Shown in pieces: positions 9,533 through 21,520 of a stretch of DNA of 64,000 nt (position 1 is the first letter of the stretch; every line of letters starts with the position of its first letter). The translations under genes and the position numbers were made by a program. The stretch comes from Amnibacterium flavum (GTDB taxonomy: Bacteria; Actinomycetota; Actinomycetes; Actinomycetales; Microbacteriaceae), in contig NZ_QEOP01000002.1 of assembly GCF_003097495.1 (NCBI RefSeq), positions 434,001 through 498,000 on the forward strand, written 5' to 3'. The notes under the pieces are model-generated. The model saw nothing but the letters and a program-made list of their open reading frames with translations, made no database searches and was not told the DNA's origin.

Positions 9533-11986
9533 ATGGTGGAGAACAACGACAACAATCCCGATGGCACGAATCCTGCTGACGCAGGAGCAGGCGACAAGCC
9601 CAAGCGGCGCCGTTCCTTCCGGCCTCGAGCATCGGTGCTCGGTCGAGGACGCGCGGCGGCTGCGGCGGCCCAGCCCGAGGAGCGTCCGGTCGCGGGGGAG
9701 TCTCCCGCGGTCGAGCAGCTGACCGACGAGGCTCCCGCCGAGGCTGTGACCGAGGCTGTCGCCCCGATCCAGCCCGAGGCGTCCGTCGACGGCGCCACCG
9801 ACGCTAAGACCGATGCGCCGGACGAGGTCGAGGCGGACACCGCCGACGAAACCGTCGCCGCGGAATCCCAGCCCGCCGAATCCCAGCCTCCCGCAGCCGA
9901 GGCTGCGGAAGCCGAGCCCGCCGCCGCGGAGCAGCCGGTCGAGCCCGCCGCACCCAGCGCCCCCAGTCTCTTCCCGCTGTTCCAGGCTCCTCCCGTGCTC
10001 GCGCCGGCACCCGGCGACGATGACGACGATGACGACGATGACGCTCTCGGGCAGCGTTCCGGCACGACCACCCGCCGTCGTTCGCGCCGCCGCACCGGTG
10101 AGGGCGAGGGAGAGGCGCAGCCTCAGCAGCAGCAGCGTCAGCCTCGCGAGCGCGTCGAACGGGTCGCGGTCCAGATCACCGAACCGCAGAAGATCAAGGG
10201 CTCCACCCGTCTCGAGGCGAAGAAGCAGCGCCGCCGCGACGGTCGCGACGCCGGCCGACGCCGCACCGTCGTCACCGAGGCGGAGTTCCTCGCCCGCCGC
10301 GAGTCCGTCGACCGCGTCATGGTCGTGCGCAGCACGGACAGTCGTATCGAGATCGGCGTCCTCGAGGACGGCGTCCTCGCGGAGCACTACGTCGCGAAGG
10401 CGCAGAACGCCTCGCTCATCGGCAACGTCTACCTCGGTCGGGTGCAGAACGTTCTGCCCAGCATGGAGGCCGCCTTCGTCGACATCGGGCGCGGGCGCAA
10501 CGCCGTCCTGTACTCCGGTGAGGTCGACTGGGATGCCGCCGCGGTCGAGGGGGAGAAGAACCAGCCCCGTCGGATCGAGCTGGCGCTGAAGCCCGGCGAT
10601 CGTGTGCTCGTCCAGGTCACGAAGGACCCGGTCGGTCACAAGGGCGCACGCCTCACCAGCCAGATCTCACTGCCCGGCCGCTACCTCGTGTACGTGCCCG
10701 GCGGCTCGATGAACGGGATCTCCCGCAAGCTGCCCGACACCGAGCGGGCCCGTCTCAAGCGCATCCTCAAGGAGGTGCTGCCCGACGGCGTCGGCGTCAT
10801 CGTTCGGACCGCGGCCGAAGGCGCGACCGAGGAGCAGCTTACGCTCGACGTCAACCGCCTCACCGCGCAGTGGCAGCACATCAGCGAGCAGGTCGAGAAG
10901 GCCAACGCGCCCGCACTGCTGCACAGCGAGCCCGACCTCCTGGTCAAGATCATCCGCGACGTGTTCAACGAGGACTTCGCACGTCTCGTCATCGCGGGCA
11001 ACGACGCGCAGCAGACCATCGCCTCGTACCTCGGATCGGTCGCACCCGACCTGCTCGACCGCGTCGAGACGTGGCAGGGCGGCGGCGACGTGTTCGCCGG
11101 CTTCCGTGTCCAGGAGCAGATCGACAAGGCGCTCGACCGCAAGGTGTGGCTGCCGTCCGGCGGTTCCCTCGTGATCGACCGCACCGAGGCGATGACGGTC
11201 ATCGACGTCAACACGGGCAAGTTCGTCGGGTCCGGCGGAAACCTCGAGGAGACCGTCACCAAGAACAACCTCGAGGCAGCCGAGGAGATCGTCCGCCAGC
11301 TCCGCCTCCGCGATGTCGGCGGCATCATCGTGATCGACTTCATCGACATGGTGCTCGAGAACAACCGCGATCTCGTTCTGCGTCGTCTCGTCGAATGCCT
11401 GAGCCGTGACCGCACGAAGCATCAGGTCGCCGAGGTCACCTCACTGGGTCTCGTGCAGATGACCCGCAAGAAGCTGGGTCTGGGCCTGGCCGAGTCGATG
11501 ACCGACGCGCCGCGTCAACCGCTCGACTCGAAGCCCGAGCCTCGTCGTGGTCGCAAGCAGCAGTCGCAGTCCGCGCCGCAGCGTCCCGCACAGGGCAGCA
11601 CCCACGCGATCACCGACGACGCGAAGAACGCGCTCGCGCTGATCGCGAAGAGCACGATCCACCGCGACGCGGTCGCCGAGGAGGCTCACAACGAGCCGGC
11701 CGAGGTCGCCGTCGCAGCGGCTGCCGCCATCGTCGTCGAGCTGCCCGCCGAGGCCGACGAGCCGTCGTCGGCTCCCGTTTTCGAGCCGGTCATCGACCTT
11801 CCCGTCGTCGCCGCGGCCCCGTCCCGCACGATCGCGCCCGACGCGGAGACCCTCCTGTCGACGGTGCTCGACGCTCTTCCCGAGCCGAAGAAGCCGGGTC
11901 AGGGCCGTTCGCGCAGCCGCCGCGTCTCGACGGGCGCGCTGACGGCGGGCGACGCGAGCCGCGTCACCTCCGACCCCACCTCCTGA
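9533..11986 (+). CDS. rne: Ribonuclease E/G family endoribonuclease
   Basis: 817 residues from the preferred ATG at 9533, which has GAGGAG at 9517-9522; an in-frame ATG at 9491 lacks a site. Residues 1-225 are an Ala/Glu/Pro-rich disordered arm with an acidic run and Arg-rich patches. The catalytic core follows: S1-like RNA binding (IGNVYLGRVQNVLPSMEAAFVDIG) and the DNase I-like domain with metal-binding Asp near 558 (VIDVNTG) and 602 (IVIDFIDM). After MTRKKLGLGL one expects a CPxC zinc link, but no cysteine is present there. The C-terminal 130 residues are again Ala-rich and disordered. It initiates mRNA decay and rRNA/tRNA maturation. Confidence 0.93.
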   Translation: MVENNDNNPDGTNPADAGAGDKPKRRRSFRPRASVLGRGRAAAAAAQPEERPVAGESPAVEQLTDEAPAEAVTEAVAPIQPEASVDGATDAKTDAPDEVEADTADETVAAESQPAESQPPAAEAAEAEPAAAEQPVEPAAPSAPSLFPLFQAPPVLAPAPGDDDDDDDDDALGQRSGTTTRRRSRRRTGEGEGEAQPQQQQRQPRERVERVAVQITEPQKIKGSTRLEAKKQRRRDGRDAGRRRTVVTEAEFLARRESVDRVMVVRSTDSRIEIGVLEDGVLAEHYVAKAQNASLIGNVYLGRVQNVLPSMEAAFVDIGRGRNAVLYSGEVDWDAAAVEGEKNQPRRIELALKPGDRVLVQVTKDPVGHKGARLTSQISLPGRYLVYVPGGSMNGISRKLPDTERARLKRILKEVLPDGVGVIVRTAAEGATEEQLTLDVNRLTAQWQHISEQVEKANAPALLHSEPDLLVKIIRDVFNEDFARLVIAGNDAQQTIASYLGSVAPDLLDRVETWQGGGDVFAGFRVQEQIDKALDRKVWLPSGGSLVIDRTEAMTVIDVNTGKFVGSGGNLEETVTKNNLEAAEEIVRQLRLRDVGGIIVIDFIDMVLENNRDLVLRRLVECLSRDRTKHQVAEVTSLGLVQMTRKKLGLGLAESMTDAPRQPLDSKPEPRRGRKQQSQSAPQRPAQGSTHAITDDAKNALALIAKSTIHRDAVAEEAHNEPAEVAVAAAAAIVVELPAEADEPSSAPVFEPVIDLPVVAAAPSRTIAPDAETLLSTVLDALPEPKKPGQGRSRSRRVSTGALTAGDASRVTSDPTS

Positions 11987-11993
11987 CCCGCGC

Positions 11994-12015
11994 GCGGGGC
12001 GCCTGCGCGCCCCGC
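11994..12015 (+). terminator. GC-rich hairpin after RNase E/G
   Basis: GCGGGGCGC (11994-12002) and GCGCCCCGC (12007-12015) form a 9-bp perfect stem with a four-base loop, beginning 8 bases after the stop codon. No U tract follows, as is common in this GC-rich group. Confidence 0.5.
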
Positions 12016-12039
12016 GGCGCGAGGGCCCCCTCTCCAGGA

Positions 12040-12400
12040 CGGGCGTTCCGGGCGAACGCGCACGTTGCGGCCGGCCCCGCTGCCCGGAACGTGCGCGCGC
12101 CCAATCCCTGACTCGGATATCCCGGGCACATACGCGCGCTCCGGCGTACGCACTTTGTCCGAAACGCACGAACTCGGATCGACGTGCGCCCGGAAAGGCC
12201 AGGGTCTCAGACGCACTGCTCAGCCGGGTCGGCGGTGAGACCGCACGTTCCTGACACGGGTGCACGCCGGAACGTGCGTTGGTGCCCCGAATATCCGATC
12301 TCGCGGACCGGAGCTTTGCGAGCTCCGGGAACTGCGGGCCGGCGCGCACGTTGCGGCGGGTGGGGCCGGCCGGAACGTGCCAGCTCGCGTCGAACGCCCG
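12040..12400. repeat. Cluster of degenerate hairpin elements
   Basis: The roughly 420 bp between RNase E/G and the DUF4031 gene hold no credible gene. They contain several related segments built from CGCACGTT / AACGTGCG and TGCCC(C/G)GAATATCCGA blocks: about 12050-12103, 12112-12170 (inverted), 12237-12305 and 12340-12385. The copy at 12237-12305 aligns well with the clean hairpin at 40684-40750. They look like remnants of a mobile or REP-type palindromic element. Confidence 0.65.
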
Positions 12401-12434
12401 TCCTCAGTGGCTCCGTGACGCCGCTACCCAACCT

Positions 12435-12698
12435 CTAGCGGTCGCGGGCCGGGATTCGCAGGCCGCTGGCGATCAAGCGGCGGACCAGGTCCTTGCCCGA
12501 CACCTTCTCGGCTCCCGCCGCTACGAGGGCGTCGACTCTGGCCGCCGGGACGTCGTAGTGGTCGAGATCGAAGCTGCGGCGCGGGAGCGAATTCGCCGCC
12601 GCGAACGCGTGCAGCTCCTCGAGCGACGAATCGCTCACGAGGTGCGCCCACAGAGTGTCGTGCGCCGGCCACATCGCATCGTCGATGAGGACCGTCAT
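12435..12698 (-). CDS. DUF4031 domain-containing protein
   Basis: 87 residues starting MTVLIDDAMWPAHDTLWAHL; an in-frame GTG at 12713 would add five residues but lacks a better ribosome site. The protein is soluble, with the DUF4031 pattern of IDD near the start, LHAFAAANSLPRRSFDLDHYD in the middle, and KDLVRRLIASGLR at the end. DUF4031 proteins are small, common in actinobacteria, and of unknown function. It is divergently transcribed from the response regulator gene. Confidence 0.8.
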   Translation of the reverse strand: MTVLIDDAMWPAHDTLWAHLVSDSSLEELHAFAAANSLPRRSFDLDHYDVPAARVDALVAAGAEKVSGKDLVRRLIASGLRIPARDR

Positions 12699-12751
12699 GC
12701 ATCCATCCTGCACCCGCGGAGGCCTGCTCCCGGCAGCGCGGGCCGAACCGT

Positions 12752-12767
12752 TTCAGTGCAGCTTCAG
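12752..12767. promoter_or_regulatory. Direct repeats TTCAG, probable response-regulator box
   Basis: TTCAG occurs at 12752-12756 and 12763-12767, an 11-bp period, the geometry bound head-to-tail by OmpR/PhoB-type regulators. The same motif is repeated three times ahead of the PepSY gene (15101-15126). The site is about 40 bp upstream of the response regulator start, so autoregulation is likely. Confidence 0.6.
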
Positions 12768-12803
12768 CGGGCGTTCGCCACAATGAACCGACGGAGGCTG
12801 CTC

Positions 12804-13481
12804 ATGCGCGTGTTGGTGGTGGAGGACGAGACCCGCCTCGCCGAAGGGCTCCGGCGCGGACTCGAGGCGGAGAGTTTCGCCGTCGACGTCGCCGCAACCG
12901 GCACCGACGGGCTCTGGATGGCACGCGAGCAGGACTACTCCGTGATCCTCCTCGACATCATGCTCCCCGGCATCAGCGGGTACCGCGTGTGCGAGACGCT
13001 CCGCAAAGAGGGCAACTGGACGCCCATCCTGATGCTGACCGCCAAGGACGGCGAGTGGGACCAGGTCGAGGCGCTCGACACCGGAGCCGACGACTACCTC
13101 ACGAAGCCCTTCTCGTTCGCGATCCTCCTCGCCCGGCTGCGCGCTCTCATACGCCGCGGGGCCGCCGAGCGCCCGACCGTGCTCGAGGCCGGCGATGTGA
13201 AGGTCGATCCGGCGTCACGACGTGTGTGGCGGGGCGACACCCCCGTCGACCTGACCGCGCGCGAGTTCGCGGTGCTCGAGTTCCTCATCCGACACGTCGG
13301 CGACGTCGTGACGAAACGCGAGGTGCTCGACGCGGTCTGGGATTTCGACTTCGAAGGCGACGCGAACATCGTCGAGGTCTACGTGCGGCACCTGCGCAAC
13401 AAACTCGACAGGCCCTTCGGTCGTGCCGCGATCGAGACGCTTCGCGGCGCCGGGTATCGGCTGGCGTCGAACGGTGGCTGA
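12804..13481 (+). CDS. OmpR/PhoB family response regulator
   Basis: 225 residues. The receiver domain (1-118) has acidic pocket E7/D8, phospho-acceptor D51 in LLDIMLPG, and the conserved Lys in LTKPFS. The C-terminal winged helix (about 128-222) ends RHLRNKLDRPFG...LRGAGYRL, the OmpR/PhoB DNA-binding pattern. GGAGG at 12793-12797 supports the ATG at 12804 over an in-frame ATG at 12783. The histidine kinase gene begins inside its last codons (GTG at 13474), so the pair is co-translated. TTCAG direct repeats upstream suggest self-control. Confidence 0.95.
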   Translation: MRVLVVEDETRLAEGLRRGLEAESFAVDVAATGTDGLWMAREQDYSVILLDIMLPGISGYRVCETLRKEGNWTPILMLTAKDGEWDQVEALDTGADDYLTKPFSFAILLARLRALIRRGAAERPTVLEAGDVKVDPASRRVWRGDTPVDLTAREFAVLEFLIRHVGDVVTKREVLDAVWDFDFEGDANIVEVYVRHLRNKLDRPFGRAAIETLRGAGYRLASNGG

Positions 13482-15093
13482 GCGTCGGCCGGTCCGGGGC
13501 CGGCGGGTCTCGCTCCGGACGCGCATCACCCTGATCTCCGCCGCGGCGGTCGCCGTCACCCTGGTCGTCGGGGCCGTCCTCTTCGGCGCGCTCCTCCGCT
13601 TCTCCCTCATCGAACAGCTCGATTCCGCGATCTCCGCGCAGGCCGCGACCGTAGCGAACCAGCTGGACGCCTCGGGCAGCTCCACCACGAGCGGATCGGA
13701 CTCGGAGGGCTCGGGCTCGGATGGATCGGGCTCGGACGGCGCCGACCCCTCCGGATCCGGCAGCGGATCGAACAGCGGTTCGGTGGATGACGACGATTCC
13801 GGCGACGACGATTCCGGCGGGTCGAGCGACGACTCGGGGGACGGCGATTCCGGCGGGTCGAGCGACGACTCGGGGGACTCGTCCGACGACTCGGGTGGAA
13901 GCGGGTCGGGAAGCGACGATTCGGGAAGCGACGACGACCTGCCCCGGGTCGAGGGCGATGTGGTTCTCGGCGACCTCGACGGCACATTCGTCCAGGTGCA
14001 GAACGAGGCGGGGGAGGTCGTCGCGTCGACGGATGACATCGCGGGGCTCGCCGCGCTCGGCAGACCGGACGGTGCCGAGCACTGGACGGTCCGCCTGCCG
14101 GGGGAGGACGGGCTCTTCGAGGCGACCGCCGCCGAGAACAACGGGTTCGTGGTTGTCGCGGGCCAGAGCCTCGACACGGTCGACGAGGCGGTCGCTACGG
14201 TGTCACGCCTGCTGCTCGTGACGGTTCCGCTCCTCATCGTGCTGCTGGCCGTCGCGACCTGGATCGTGGTCGGCCGCGCCTTGAGGCCCGTCGAACGGAT
14301 GCGTCGCGAGGTCGACGCCGTCGGCGGTACGACACTCCATCGACGCGTCGATGACCACGGCGCCCGCGACGAGATCGGACGCCTGGCGACCACCATGAAC
14401 TCGATGCTCGATCGACTCGAGGCGTCGCAACGCTCGCAGCGCCGATTCGTCTCCGACGCCTCGCACGAACTCAAGTCGCCGCTGGCGTCCCTCCGGCAGT
14501 ACGCCGAGGTCGCCCAGGCGCACCCGGATCGCATCTCGTCGCAGGAGCTCACCGACGCGATCCTCGACGAGGGGGCCCGCCTCGAGAGACTCGTCCAGGG
14601 CATGCTCGTGCTCGCCCGGGCGGACGAGACCACGCTGGGCCCGACCGGCCGAGCTGTCGACCTCGACGACATCGTGCTGGCGGAAGCCCGCCGGATCCGC
14701 GATTTGACCTCCATCGCGGTCGGCACCGCCGACGTCGCTCCCGCCCGAGTCGGCGGCGATGAGGGGACCCTCGGCCAGGTCGTCCGGAATCTCGTCGACA
14801 ACGCCGCGCGGCACGCCCGTTCGCGGATCGAGCTCACCCTCACCGACGGTGTTCTGCTCGCCGTCGACGACGACGGCGACGGCATCCCTCCCGAGGAGCG
14901 CGAGCGGATCTTCGAGCGCTTCGTGCGCCTCGACGACGCGCGTTCCCGCGACGCGGGCGGCAGCGGTCTGGGGCTCGCGATCGTGCGCGAGATCGTCGCC
15001 GCCCACGGCGGATCCGTCGCGGTGAGCACCGGTCGTCTCGGCGGAGCGCGCTTCGAGGTGCGCCTGCCCGCTCCTGCCCAGTCCGCCGGCTGA
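13474..15093 (+). CDS. Sensor histidine kinase with acidic Ser/Asp/Gly-rich sensor domain
   Basis: 539 residues starting at a GTG overlapping the regulator gene. TM1 is about 18-42, TM2 about 245-268, then HAMP. The phospho-acceptor is H331 in SDASHELKSPLASL; the ATPase domain has NLVDNAARHA and GSGLGLAIV. The extracytoplasmic part (43-244) is unusual: residues about 67-155 are almost only Ser, Gly and Asp, with repeated DDSGD/GGSSDD units. Such a strand is expected to be disordered and to bind divalent cations, so metal or envelope-charge sensing is possible (inference). It pairs with the preceding response regulator and the downstream PepSY gene. Confidence 0.93.
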   Translation: MAERRPVRGRRVSLRTRITLISAAAVAVTLVVGAVLFGALLRFSLIEQLDSAISAQAATVANQLDASGSSTTSGSDSEGSGSDGSGSDGADPSGSGSGSNSGSVDDDDSGDDDSGGSSDDSGDGDSGGSSDDSGDSSDDSGGSGSGSDDSGSDDDLPRVEGDVVLGDLDGTFVQVQNEAGEVVASTDDIAGLAALGRPDGAEHWTVRLPGEDGLFEATAAENNGFVVVAGQSLDTVDEAVATVSRLLLVTVPLLIVLLAVATWIVVGRALRPVERMRREVDAVGGTTLHRRVDDHGARDEIGRLATTMNSMLDRLEASQRSQRRFVSDASHELKSPLASLRQYAEVAQAHPDRISSQELTDAILDEGARLERLVQGMLVLARADETTLGPTGRAVDLDDIVLAEARRIRDLTSIAVGTADVAPARVGGDEGTLGQVVRNLVDNAARHARSRIELTLTDGVLLAVDDDGDGIPPEERERIFERFVRLDDARSRDAGGSGLGLAIVREIVAAHGGSVAVSTGRLGGARFEVRLPAPAQSAG

Positions 15094-15100
15094 AAAGGCC

Positions 15101-15126
15101 TTCAGTTCGCTTCAGTCCCGCTTCAG
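15101..15126. promoter_or_regulatory. Triple TTCAG direct repeat, probable response-regulator box
   Basis: TTCAG at 15101-15105, 15111-15115 and 15122-15126, spaced 10 and 11 bp, begins 8 bp after the kinase stop and 50 bp before the PepSY gene. It matches the two-copy array before the response regulator gene, so the downstream gene is the likely main target of the two-component system. Confidence 0.65.
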
Positions 15127-15176
15127 CGCCGGCTCACGAGACTGACTCCCGTCCGCACGAACAAGGGAGTGGAACC

Positions 15177-15851
<675 letters not shown>

Positions 15852-15998
15852 GCTGGAGCGGGCCCGCGGATCGGTCGCCGGGCGGCCGTCGGCCGCCTGG
15901 GGGCACCGCATTCGGCGGTCCCGACCGACCCGCCGTCCTCCGCCCGCCCGGTGACGGAGGACGGTATGCTCAGGGGGACGGTCAGCCCGGCGGCTTGG

Positions 15999-16027
15999 TT
16001 GCCGGTCGTCCACTCATCGGGTACGCT
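15999..16027 (+). promoter_or_regulatory. Promoter of rplU-rpmA
   Basis: TTGCCG (15999-16004) and TACGCT (16022-16027) are separated by exactly 17 bp and lie about 95 bp before the rplU start. The 268-bp gap between the PepSY gene and rplU holds no other gene. The roughly 90-base leader could carry an autoregulatory L21-binding structure, but no recognised motif was identified. Confidence 0.65.
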
Positions 16028-16119
16028 TGACCGTCGGTGTGCGCGGCATAGCCCGCACCGATTCTTCGCCGCCGGAACTCCTGAGACCGCGCGGACATAC
16101 CAACAGATTGGCTAGAAAC

Positions 16120-16428
16120 GTGGTTTACGCGATTGTGCGCGCCGGCGGGCGGCAGGAGAAGGTCGAGGTCGGCACGGTTGTCGTCCTCGATCGCATCAAG
16201 GCCGACGACAACGGCAACATCCAGCTCGCCCCGGTGCTCCTCGTCGACGGTGAGAACATCACCCACGACGCGTCGGCCCTCGCCAAGGTCGTCGTGACCG
16301 CTGAGGTCCTCGGCGACGAGCGCGGCAAGAAGATCGTCATCCAGAAGTTCAAGAACAAGACCGGTTACAAGAAGCGCCAGGGCCACCGTCAGGAGCTCAC
16401 GCGCGTCAAGATCACCGGCATCAAGTAA
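16120..16428 (+). CDS. rplU: 50S ribosomal protein L21
   Basis: 102 residues: [16 protein letters not shown] at the start, the [21 protein letters not shown] rRNA-binding segment, and the LTRVKITGI end are diagnostic. The start is GTG at 16120 directly before the conserved VYAIV; earlier in-frame starts would add sequence absent from L21. It binds 23S rRNA in the large subunit. It is cotranscribed with rpmA, 19 bases downstream. Confidence 0.96.
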   Translation: MVYAIVRAGGRQEKVEVGTVVVLDRIKADDNGNIQLAPVLLVDGENITHDASALAKVVVTAEVLGDERGKKIVIQKFKNKTGYKKRQGHRQELTRVKITGIK

Positions 16429-16447
16429 GCGCGAAGGGTTCGAGCAG

Positions 16448-16708
16448 ATGGCACACAAAAAGGGCGCAAGCTCTACCCGTAACGGTCGCGACTCCAACGC
16501 GCAGCGCCTCGGCGTCAAGCGCTTCGGCGGTCAGGTCGTCAACGCCGGCGAGATCATCGTCCGCCAGCGCGGCACTCACTTCCACCCCGGCGTGAACGTC
16601 GGCCGTGGCGGCGACGACACCCTGTTCGCCCTCGCCGCAGGCGCCGTCGAGTTCGGCGCCAAGGGCGGTCGCAAGGTCGTCAACATCGTGGTGGCGGCTG
16701 GCGAGTAA
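16448..16708 (+). CDS. rpmA: 50S ribosomal protein L27
   Basis: 86 residues starting [27 protein letters not shown], the L27 signature. The N-terminal tail of L27 reaches the peptidyl transferase centre. No N-terminal cleavage extension of the Firmicutes type is present. It is the last gene before a hairpin terminator at 16722-16752, with obg transcribed from further downstream. Confidence 0.97.
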   Translation: MAHKKGASSTRNGRDSNAQRLGVKRFGGQVVNAGEIIVRQRGTHFHPGVNVGRGGDDTLFALAAGAVEFGAKGGRKVVNIVVAAGE

Positions 16709-16721
16709 CAACAGCTGTGGT

Positions 16722-16752
16722 GAATGGGCGGGCCTGATCGGCTCGCCCATTC
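16722..16752 (+). terminator. Rho-independent terminator after rpmA
   Basis: GAATGGGCG (16722-16730) pairs with CGCCCATTC (16744-16752), with further GCC/GGC pairing in the loop; GCATTTGT follows. It separates the rplU-rpmA transcript from obg. Confidence 0.8.
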
Positions 16753-16801
16753 GCATTTGTCCAGGCGGATGCCGGACGACGGCACGTCACAACATCCATA
16801 G

Positions 16802-19233
<2,432 letters not shown>

Positions 19234-19301
19234 CTGCCATCCGTCCGGCTCTTCCCGCCATCTCGGCCGGCGGCGGAACGGCGGACAATAGGATCGTCGG
19301 C

Positions 19302-20585
19302 ATGGCTGTCACGACCGCTCCCGCCACATTCGCCGACCAGATCGGGTTCGACGAGAAGCTGAAAGCCGCCCGCGCCGCTTCGCGTGTGCTGGCGACCCTG
19401 CCATCCGAGCGGAAGGATGCCGCCCTTCGAGCGATCGCGGACCGCATCGTCGAGGACTCCGCCCGGATCATCGAGGCGAACGCGCTCGACCTCGAGGCGG
19501 CGAGGGACAACGGTCTGTCCACCGGGCTGCAGGATCGGCTTCGTCTCGACGAGGCGCGGCTGAGTGCGCTGGCTGCCGCCGTGATCGACATCACGGCCCT
19601 CGTCGACCCGGTGGGGGAGAGCATCCGGGGTCGCACGCTGCCCAACGGCCTCAAGATCAACCAGGTCCGCGTCCCGTTCGGCGTCGTCGGCGCGATCTAC
19701 GAAGCCCGGCCCAACGTCACGATCGACATCGCGTCGTTGGCGCTGAAGAGCGGCAACGCCGTCATCCTGCGCGGCGGCAGTGCTGCGGAGAACTCGAATC
19801 GAGTGCTCGTCGAATCGATCCAGGCGGCGCTCGTCTCCGCCGGCGTCCCCGCCGAGGCGGTGCAGACCATCGACGAGTTCGGTCGCGAGGGCGCACGGCG
19901 GCTCATGCAGGCCCGCGGCTACGTCGACGTCCTCATCCCGCGCGGAAGCGCGGAACTGATCAACACCGTCGTCGCCGAGTCCAAGGTGCCGGTCATCGAG
20001 ACGGGGGCTGGCGTGGTGCACATCTTCATCGACGAGACCGCGGATGCGGATCTCGCCGCCGAGGTCGTCCACAACGCGAAGGTGCAGCGCGTCAGCGTGT
20101 GCAATGCGCTCGAGACGCTGCTCATCCATCGCGGCGCTGCCGACCGGGTGCTGGGGCCGGTGCTCGACGCTCTCCGCGCATCCGGTGTCACGATGCACGC
20201 GGACTCGGCGACGCGGCTCCTCTATGCCGACTCGGTCGACGCCACCGAGGACGACTGGCGTGCCGAGTACTACTCCCTCGACCTCGCGGTGAAGATCGTC
20301 GACTCCCTCGACGAGGCGCTGGAGCACATCCAGACCTACTCGACCCACCACACCGAGTCGATCCTCACCCAGGACTTCACGAACGCGGAGCGGTTCCTGG
20401 CGGAGGTCGATTCCGCCGTCGTCATGGTCAACGCGTCGACGCGGTTCACCGACGGGGGAGAGTTCGGCTTCGGTGCGGAGGTGGGCATCTCGACGCAGAA
20501 GCTGCATGCCCGCGGTCCGATGGGGCTGCAGGAGCTGACGAGCACCAAGTGGCTCGTCCGCGGCACCGGGCAGACACGGGGCTGA
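19302..20585 (+). CDS. proA: Gamma-glutamyl phosphate reductase
   Basis: 427 residues of the aldehyde dehydrogenase superfamily. The catalytic Cys is C267 in QRVSVCNALETLL; VPFGVVGAIYEARPNV and LKSGNAVILRGG form the NADPH site. It reduces glutamyl-5-phosphate to glutamate semialdehyde in proline synthesis. It follows proB but has its own apparent promoter: TAGGAT at 19289-19294 lies seven bases before the ATG, suggesting a leaderless transcript. Confidence 0.96.
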   Translation: MAVTTAPATFADQIGFDEKLKAARAASRVLATLPSERKDAALRAIADRIVEDSARIIEANALDLEAARDNGLSTGLQDRLRLDEARLSALAAAVIDITALVDPVGESIRGRTLPNGLKINQVRVPFGVVGAIYEARPNVTIDIASLALKSGNAVILRGGSAAENSNRVLVESIQAALVSAGVPAEAVQTIDEFGREGARRLMQARGYVDVLIPRGSAELINTVVAESKVPVIETGAGVVHIFIDETADADLAAEVVHNAKVQRVSVCNALETLLIHRGAADRVLGPVLDALRASGVTMHADSATRLLYADSVDATEDDWRAEYYSLDLAVKIVDSLDEALEHIQTYSTHHTESILTQDFTNAERFLAEVDSAVVMVNASTRFTDGGEFGFGAEVGISTQKLHARGPMGLQELTSTKWLVRGTGQTRG

Positions 20586-20685
20586 GCCTCTCTCCGAAAC
20601 CGGCGGCGGCAGTCCGCCCGCTGGCGAACCCTTGGCTAGACTTGCGCGAGTCCCGATCCGGGGCGAAAACAGAAACGGAGCCAGC

Positions 20686-20907
20686 ATGTCGCTGTCGCTG
20701 ACCGCACTGGTCACCGCCGCCGCAGAAGAGGCGAACCACGTCGAACTCCCGATGCCGACGTTCGTCTACGGCCTCATCGCGCTCGTCGCCTTCGCGGCCC
20801 TCGCGATCGTCGTCTGGAGCTACCGCAACGTCGCCAACCGGCACAGCCAGGTGTCGGGCGCCCAGGGCGGAGACGGCTCCGGCCACGGCAGCGCTCACGG
20901 CGGCTGA
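20686..20907 (+). CDS. Small single-pass membrane protein
   Basis: 73 residues with one strong transmembrane helix (about 25-45, [20 protein letters not shown]) and a polar Gly/His/Ser tail (HGSAHGG). Not a known enzyme family. A short protein of this kind lies between proA and nadD in related actinobacteria, but its role is unknown. Start at the ATG with GGAG six bases upstream. TAGACT at 20637-20642 could be its -10. Confidence 0.7.
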   Translation: MSLSLTALVTAAAEEANHVELPMPTFVYGLIALVAFAALAIVVWSYRNVANRHSQVSGAQGGDGSGHGSAHGG

Positions 20908-20914
20908 CGCGAAC

Positions 20915-21520
20915 GTGGAGAACTCGATCGAGCGCACCCGGCCGCGCATCGGCGTCATGGGTGGAACGTTCGATCCGATCCATCACGGCCACCTCGTCGC
21001 TGCGAGCGAGGTCGCCCAGTCGATGGACCTCGACGAGGTCATCTTCGTTCCGACCGGCCAGCCGTGGCAGAAGCGCGGCGTGTCGGAAGCGGAACATCGC
21101 TACCTCATGACGGTCATCGCAACCGCCTCGAACCCCCGGTTCACGGTGTCCCGCGTCGACGTCGATCGGAAGGGCCCGACCTACACGATCGACACCCTCA
21201 AAGACATCCAGGAACAGCGTCCTGATGCGGATCTCTTCTTCATCACGGGTGCCGACGCGATCAAGCAGATCATCTCCTGGAAGGACGTCGACGCCCTCTG
21301 GGAGCTGGCGCATTTCGTCGCGGTCAGTCGTCCCGGACACGTTGTGTCCGTTTCGGATTTACCCAAGCGCAACGTAAGCTGGCTAGAAGTTCCGGCGCTG
21401 GCGATATCGTCAACCGACTGCCGAAGTCGGGTGAACAGGGGGTTTCCTGTTTGGTATCTCGTTCCCGATGGCGTCGTACAGTACATCTCCAAGCATGACC
21501 TGTATCGGAGTAATCCATGA
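20915..21520 (+). CDS. nadD: Nicotinate-nucleotide adenylyltransferase
   Basis: 201 residues. The nucleotidyltransferase motifs are [12 protein letters not shown] near residues 14-25 and ISSTDCR near the C-terminus (the usual ISSTDIR with Cys in place of Ile). It adenylates nicotinate mononucleotide in NAD synthesis. The start is GTG seven bases after the previous stop. The end overlaps the next gene by four bases (ATGA), so nadD, the Pro-rich protein and rsfS are probably one operon. Confidence 0.95.
   Translation: MENSIERTRPRIGVMGGTFDPIHHGHLVAASEVAQSMDLDEVIFVPTGQPWQKRGVSEAEHRYLMTVIATASNPRFTVSRVDVDRKGPTYTIDTLKDIQEQRPDADLFFITGADAIKQIISWKDVDALWELAHFVAVSRPGHVVSVSDLPKRNVSWLEVPALAISSTDCRSRVNRGFPVWYLVPDGVVQYISKHDLYRSNP

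Noticed and set aside
12184-12438. Small genes in the gap after RNase E/G
   Set aside because: Short frames exist on both strands, but they simply translate the hairpin repeats and have no ribosome sites.
13215-15029. 604-codon minus frame rich in Ser/Pro opposite the histidine kinase
   Set aside because: The low-complexity sense sequence produces it; kinase motifs on the plus strand are unambiguous.
15852-16119. Ribosomal-protein leader motif (L21-type) before rplU
   Set aside because: A leader of suitable length exists, but I could not identify a defined structure by eye, so only the promoter is reported.
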